This document shows, piece after piece, positions 58,711 to 64,000 of a DNA stretch of 64,000 nt (position 1 is the stretch's first letter; each line of letters starts with the position of its first letter). The stretch spans positions 29,057,536 through 29,121,535 of the forward strand of contig NC_067198.1 of NCBI RefSeq assembly GCF_000699445.3, in the 5' to 3' direction. Position numbers and translations under genes: made by a program. Source of the stretch: Schistosoma haematobium (taxonomy: Eukaryota; Platyhelminthes; Trematoda; Strigeidida; Schistosomatidae). The notes under the pieces were generated by a model. The model was not told where the DNA came from. It searched no databases and worked only from the letters and a program-made list of their open reading frames with translations.

Positions 58711-58985
58711 AACGCAAGTAAGCCTATTTCAACGCAGTGAAGCGTGGCCTATAAGGATGTTATAATACTATTATGATCTTCAATCACATGTGAATAATGA
58801 CGGTAGCGTGAGTTTTGATTAACCCGCCGATTATATCCGTTTTACAAACGGTACAGAGAAACAACAGATATGGAATATAAATATGATTACACATAAAGCG
58901 CCACAGATAACGAAAAAATTGCGGTTGTTATTTTGTCGTTACAAAATTCATTGGGTGTACATGTATATGATTGTCTAACAGTAAG

Positions 58986-60325
58986 ATTGGAAAAATGCCA
59001 TAGTAAGTCCTGTCTTCAAAACAGGCACGAAACACAAACCTGAGAACTACCGCCCCGTTAGCCTAACTAGTGTGGTTGTTAAAATATTAGAAAAGATTAT
59101 TCGGAAGGAGCTGTTTAAGTATCTCGATAAAAACCGGATCCTCTCGGAGAAGCAGCACGGCTTCAGAGTAGGTTATTCTTGTCTCACTAACTTATTAGTG
59201 GCTCGTGAAAGCTGGTGTGCTCTTAAGGACCAAAAGCTACCTGTAGACGTCGCCTTCATTGATTTCAGTAAAGCTTTTGATAACGTTCCGCACAACCGGC
59301 TGTTATATAAGCTAAGAAAAGTCGGGATTGGAGGCAATTTATTGATGTGGATAAAAGACTTCTTAGTTGGGCGTCAACAAAGAGTTCGGGTGAACTCAAA
59401 GTTATCTAACTGGGAAACTGTGCTTAGTGGAGTGCCCCAGGGTACAGTTTTGGGGCCAGTACTATTCCTCTTGTATGTAAATGACCTTCCTTGTATCCTA
59501 TCATCATCGGTCTTGCTATATGCTGACGATGTCGAGATATGGAGAACGATACGATGTGAGGGTGATAGCTTAGAACTTCAAAATGACCTGAAGAAGTTAT
59601 CTGAATGGTCTCAAACATGGCAGTTGCCGATAAATACTTCCAAGTGTGTTGTGATGCATATCGGTCATCAAGGCACAGATACATACACGATGAATAACAC
59701 TGAGCTACCTGTCGTCCAGACATATAATGACTTAGGAGTTATCGTTAGTCAAGACTTAAAGACTACTGCACACTGCCGTGCAATAGCCGCCAAAAGTTTT
59801 ATAACGTTATGGTCAATACGTAGGGCTTTTAGTTATGTCGACGCTAAGACGTTTTTGACTTTGTATACAGTGTTCGTTCGTCCTAAACTTGAGTACTGCA
59901 TACAAGCGGCTAGCCCCTGCTTTAAAAAAGACAGTGAGCTTCTGGAAAAGGTTCAGAGAACGGCGACTAAGCTGGTTCCCGGAATAGCGAAGCTTCCGTA
60001 TGAATCTCGACTGGCCAAGCTGAACCTTTTCCCGTTGTCATATCGCAGAACTAGAGGCGACTTGATTACAGTCTACAAATTGCTTAGTGATAAATTTGCA
60101 CCTAACATGCCCTCATTTTTCTTGTCTTCCAAAACAGAGAATTTACGAGGACACTCCAAAAAAGTTCACAAGCCGAGAACAAATTACTTGTCAGCTGACT
60201 ATCGACTTTCCCATCGAATCATCAACGAGTGGAATTCACTACCTCAGCACGTGGTTGAGGCTCCATCCGTCGACTCTTTCAAAAGAAAGTTGGATCAACT
60301 GAGAGACCACCATTGCCAGGACTAA
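58986..60325 (+). CDS. CR1-like LINE reverse transcriptase, 5'-truncated but open
   Basis: An open frame of about 446 codons with no start of its own: the insertion begins inside RT (DWKNAIVSPVFKTG), and the first GTG/ATG-type start in frame is at 59,072. Motifs: ENYRPVSLTS, KQHGFRVGYSC, VAFIDFSKAFDNVPH (A), LSGVPQGTVLGPVLFLLYVN (B), LLYADDVEIW (C), VRPKLEYC, and the C-terminal WNSLPQHVV region. The element ends after a short (AAACTG)n tail at 60,354-60,375, typical of CR1-like schistosome LINEs. No frame lesion, so the insertion is recent, but it lacks the endonuclease and cannot move on its own. Confidence 0.88.
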
Positions 60326-60379
60326 CATAGGCCATCGAGCCTCCTGTCCTTCCCAAACTGAAACTGAAACTGAGTAACA

Positions 60380-63300
60380 CACCCACGGAAGGCAAATAGT
60401 GGGGGGGGGGAATAGCGCGGGATTTGGCCAAAGTTCAGTTTGTTTCTTGAATTTCCAACCACTTTGATGCAGGTAATTTCTTATGAAGATCTAATTCTTC
60501 GATCCTGGCTACTGTTCAGCACTTTTGGTTTATAGTGGTATAGTGATGTGTTTGTGCTCTTGTAGATTGACAAGTTACTTGTGATACCAACTTCAGTTTT
60601 TGACTGGTATTTAGTATATACGTTAGTTTTGATGCTTCAGTAGATGTCACTGCGTTTTAAGGTCCAAGGTTAATCATAGTTTTTTAGAACTGTTTCTTGA
60701 TGACAGTGAACGCAGTTGTGTGGTCAAGATCTCAAATAGTTTCAGTCGAATTATTGTAGTAATGAGTTTTTACCCATATACTAAATGCACGTAAATTTTA
60801 ATCATTTGCGCACGTATATATGCAAGTATCAATTTTCAAACAAAAGATTCGGTTCATATGTGTGTTCATTTAAAGGACAGTGCTTAAGGTTGCATCCAGT
60901 ATGTTTTATAAAGCTAGTAAATAAAATAAAATGGAAAGACTGATTCTTTCGCGTAAATCTCATAGGTCAATACGTGAATCTGAAGTACTATGTAATTGGA
61001 TGTTCATAGCTGACATCGAATGTACTAATGCATTCTAATTGACTTCTAAACTTCGAAATTCTAGCGCAACTAAAAGTTTACTCTTAAGATAAAAGGTATT
61101 TGATTTGTAGGTTATAATTAAGTTAATTATATCACATAGGCTTCTGTTAGTCATTTAACTTAAAGTTTGTTGGTTTTTGTTACGACAGGAAATTTGTATC
61201 TTCTGGGGACAGTCCGAACATAGTAAATATCAACTTTCATATGGCTAAGCAAAACTTGGGACTTCTAACCAAAACTTTTTTCTCTGTAGGTGAATATCAA
61301 TCCTGACGTTAACCGCCTCACTTCAGTTTACGTACAAGACAACCTTGTTAGGGAGCCTGGTCGACTGAATTTAAAGTAGTTAGTACTGTCACTAAATTTT
61401 TATGTTCCATCTAAAGTGGATGGAAACGCGCATATGAATGCGTTAATACTTTAGTACGTTAATCGTTCCTAATGAAAAGCACAAATATAACCATAAATAT
61501 TTGTCAAAATACCATTCCTGTTATTTGATTCCTTCATTAACTCAGTTACCATAGTGTTCTTGTTAGGGTTTGAGTCTATCGTATGATAAGGTATGTAAAT
61601 AATTATTGGGGAAATATGGTGTGTATGGACTAGTCAATTGATACTTTGCTATCAGTCATGAGTGAGTCATGTTTAAGAACACGTTTGGACCACTAGTTTG
61701 TTATTTCGGCTGCTTTTTATGATGACCTTGTTTCCATTATCTCCAGATGGACTTAATGCGTTTTGCCAGAGTAATAGTCTTATCACTGTGTCATAATTTC
61801 AATATTTTCAGATTTAGTCGTTCACAGAGAATGGAATTAAGTTTCTGAGTATTTCCAAAAAGCTACAAAAGTGCTCTAATCAGATTAACAAGTTGGGATA
61901 GTCATGTAGTGATTAATTATTGCGCGATATTATCATTAAAATCGTCAAAGTGATTTTTTAAGACGCAGAAGAGAAAATCTTTTTATTCCTAAAACGACAT
62001 CTTTTATGTTGGTCATTTTCGCTTGACAAACTCCTTTGCAAACATAATCTAACTTGTAACCGTACTTAATGTCGTTTCTATTGACATCTCATTTAAGTGC
62101 TTTAGTGAAACCTTTGATATGATCCATTATAATTCTCGAAAACGCTAAAACTTTCAATCAAAGATAATTGACCGTTGGTATGTGGTCGTTGGCCTCTCTT
62201 ACCGTACTTGCATCAAGTTATATGAGTTAAAGCATTCTTAGAAGTCCCACCATAACAGAAAGTTCGATTGCAATGACATGTCTTAATATCTAAGCCGTAT
62301 TGATTACTACTCGGTTTTAGCGACTGAGGCTCTACTTTGGTCAGTTAGAAGACAAATAACAACAAATTAGGGGCATTAATGTCAGTATCTTTTATTTTCT
62401 TACAGTTGTTAGCCATAGGACTACTTTTCCTCAATCACTTGATGTAATCACGGAGTCGCCGACTTTGGTCTCTTATCCTCTAATAAGTTCTGGGAAAAAA
62501 ACAGTATCAACAAATTTCACTCAGAAGACATGACTTACAGTAAGGTGTTTCCTTTGGACAATCAGTATATGCCACGATGCTTCCTTATCACCGCCTCCAG
62601 CGGTAAGGCCTTTTGTAGTGCAAAGCCGACACACCGAAAATTTTCCTTAAAAAGACCTTGAGCGATCGACCTCAAGCAACTGTGCCCTGGGCTCTGCGGT
62701 CACGGTCCCAGGTCGCTAAGACCACCATCGATTCGAATTCTTCTTCAGGTCCCTTCCACGGTGTGAAAAATGGGCTAGTGACAGCCGCCCTCATACCTCT
62801 GTCTGCACCTGAGATCATCTCGTTGACGATGGACTTCTTCCCTCACCTTGATATTCTTCTAACTTCATCTAAATAGTGTGTGAATTCCATGTGGCTCATA
62901 CTTTAAGATTTAATTTCAATTCGTTGGCCTATTAAGTGCTGTTATACTTAGCTTTTTGTAACTTAAAATGGTGCTATAGGGTTACCAGAATACAGTAGTT
63001 TGTAGTTGGTAAGTCACTCAACCTTCGGCATTCGTGTTGTAGGTCCAAACATCGTCTGCTTACACTGGTTTGAAAAGCTTGAGTAAAATCATTCCGTCTC
63101 ACTCTAAAAGTTGTTGCTCAAAGTTGGGCGTACAAAACTGCTCTTAGTTACCAAGCTATATTAAATCAGGTTGAAATTGCAGCAATCGAAGTGGGATGGA
63201 GTTCGGGCTTGAAATTCAATGAATGAGGGCTATTGAGTTGAAAATCTACTATTGACATCCTGGCGACTCAGTAAACTTTGTTTAGGTATAGATGTTATCA

Positions 63301-63647
63301 AGTCATGTTGAGACTAAGTTAGTAATCACTTGTGTTTTGTTCTCTACAATCGACGTTGTGGTTTGCGGTTTACACACTTTCACCGATAACATTTTAGGTC
63401 CGAATTCATTTCTATTTACCCTAATACTATATTAGCAATAAAGCGTGATTCTAGATTACGGTTATACTTTATGGTTTAAAGTATGCCTATGGATTTGGTG
63501 CTTTTGTTTATAGGCTGCAAACAACTTCAGTGTGTTTGATAAGCAACTTCTAATTCACCTAATAAGTATTTTTATTGGAAGTGGAAGCAAAATATGCTGA
63601 CTTTTTTGTGTATATTAATGGGACCAAAATTTTGTCCTTATTTTTAG
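60380..63647. other. long non-coding stretch, presumably intron or intergenic
   Basis: Mostly AT-rich, without repeats or frames that I recognise. A GC-richer island at about 62,560-62,880 holds a 72-codon ORF (62,658-62,876) with no known domain. Since the next feature is an internal exon with an acceptor, part of this may be its upstream intron. Confidence 0.45.
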
Positions 63648-63740
63648 CCACGACATTTGGACAAGTCAGACGAGTCATCTAACTTGTCGGACGATGATTA
63701 TGTTCCTTATATACCAGTGAAGCAACGTAAACAACAGGAG
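63648..63740 (+). CDS. probable DDX41-type helicase exon, N-terminal region
   Basis: A 93 nt exon, 31 codons, phase 0 at both ends, between an acceptor (ttatttttag) and a donor (gtaatg). It encodes acidic DESSNLSDDDYVPYIPVKQR, then KQQE. The D-E/D-YVPY(V/I)PV(K/R)xR motif is, to my knowledge, the conserved N-terminal signature of DDX41/Abstrakt DEAD-box helicases, which act in splicing and nucleic-acid sensing. The helicase core would lie further right, outside the window. The short length keeps confidence moderate. Confidence 0.55.
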
Positions 63741-63896
63741 GTAATGTGCTTCATCTTTCATTCAGTGTTATATTTGATAATAATCCTCAGTTTTAAGTGT
63801 TTGAGGAGACTACGAAAAGCTGAATATTCTTATGTTTGGATTACCATAGAAAGTAGTTGGTTTTTAAACTATATAAATAAATGTTTCACTGATTAG

Positions 63897-64000
63897 ATTT
63901 GTGTGAGGGCTTGAATACTGCCCGGGTACCCAGATCAAAGGAGTTGATTTTCTTAGGGGGCCACACTCAGAGCCTTCGACTTAAAGGCTTAATCCACAAG
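63897..64000 (+). mobile_element. SINE-like repeat, copy 3, cut by the window end
   Basis: gatttgtgtgagggcttgaatactgcccgg and the following cttagggggccacac match the start of copies 1 and 2. The copy lies in the presumed first intron after the DDX41-like exon. Confidence 0.6.

Overview
This window is eukaryotic, AT-rich and full of retroelements. It most likely comes from a blood fluke (Schistosoma) or a close trematode relative. The grounds are an Sm-alpha-type SINE with its hammerhead motif, a CsRn1-clade Ty3/gypsy element with a CHCC Gag finger, RTE- and CR1-type LINEs with schistosome-like short-repeat tails, a Penelope-like element (PLE), and intron-split host exons. There are no bacterial operons, tRNA/rRNA genes or CRISPR arrays.

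Layout. (1) About 1,230-10,028 and 43,615-52,412 are two near-identical 8.8 kb arms in inverted orientation around a 33.6 kb spacer. Each arm carries, in mirror image: an RTE reverse-transcriptase pseudogene with a CR1 fragment inside it, an Sm-alpha SINE, two exons of a caspase p20 domain, two copies of a SINE-like repeat, a second LINE, and a (TA)n tract. The left RTE copy is complete, with a target-site duplication on both sides (92-2,746). The right copy is cut off inside the element, so the left arm looks ancestral. (2) In the spacer, 11,788-32,849 is a head-to-tail array of seven full units (about 2.94 kb each) plus one partial unit of a PLE with RT and GIY-YIG domains. Every unit has a candidate type I hammerhead ribozyme just upstream of its ATG. 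(3) 33,897-41,180 is an RTE LINE on the minus strand (9 bp target-site duplication), split by a nearly intact gypsy/CsRn1 element at 33,992-39,498 (98.5% identical LTRs, 4 bp target-site duplication, a textbook -1 frameshift signal between gag and pol). (4) 41,300-43,500 is a decayed CR1-like LINE. (5) 52,413-60,376 holds old repeats and CR1-like fragments, ending in a long intact CR1-like RT ORF. (6) 60,380-64,000 is mostly non-coding, with a likely DDX41 helicase exon at 63,648-63,740 and a SINE-like copy running off the end.

The host content that can be supported is the duplicated partial caspase gene and the DDX41-like exon; nearly everything else is mobile DNA. The main novelty candidates are the ribozyme-bearing PLE array and its position between the arms of a large inverted repeat. 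Many PLE frame breaks are single-base losses at the same homopolymer sites, so consensus error must be excluded before calling these copies dead.
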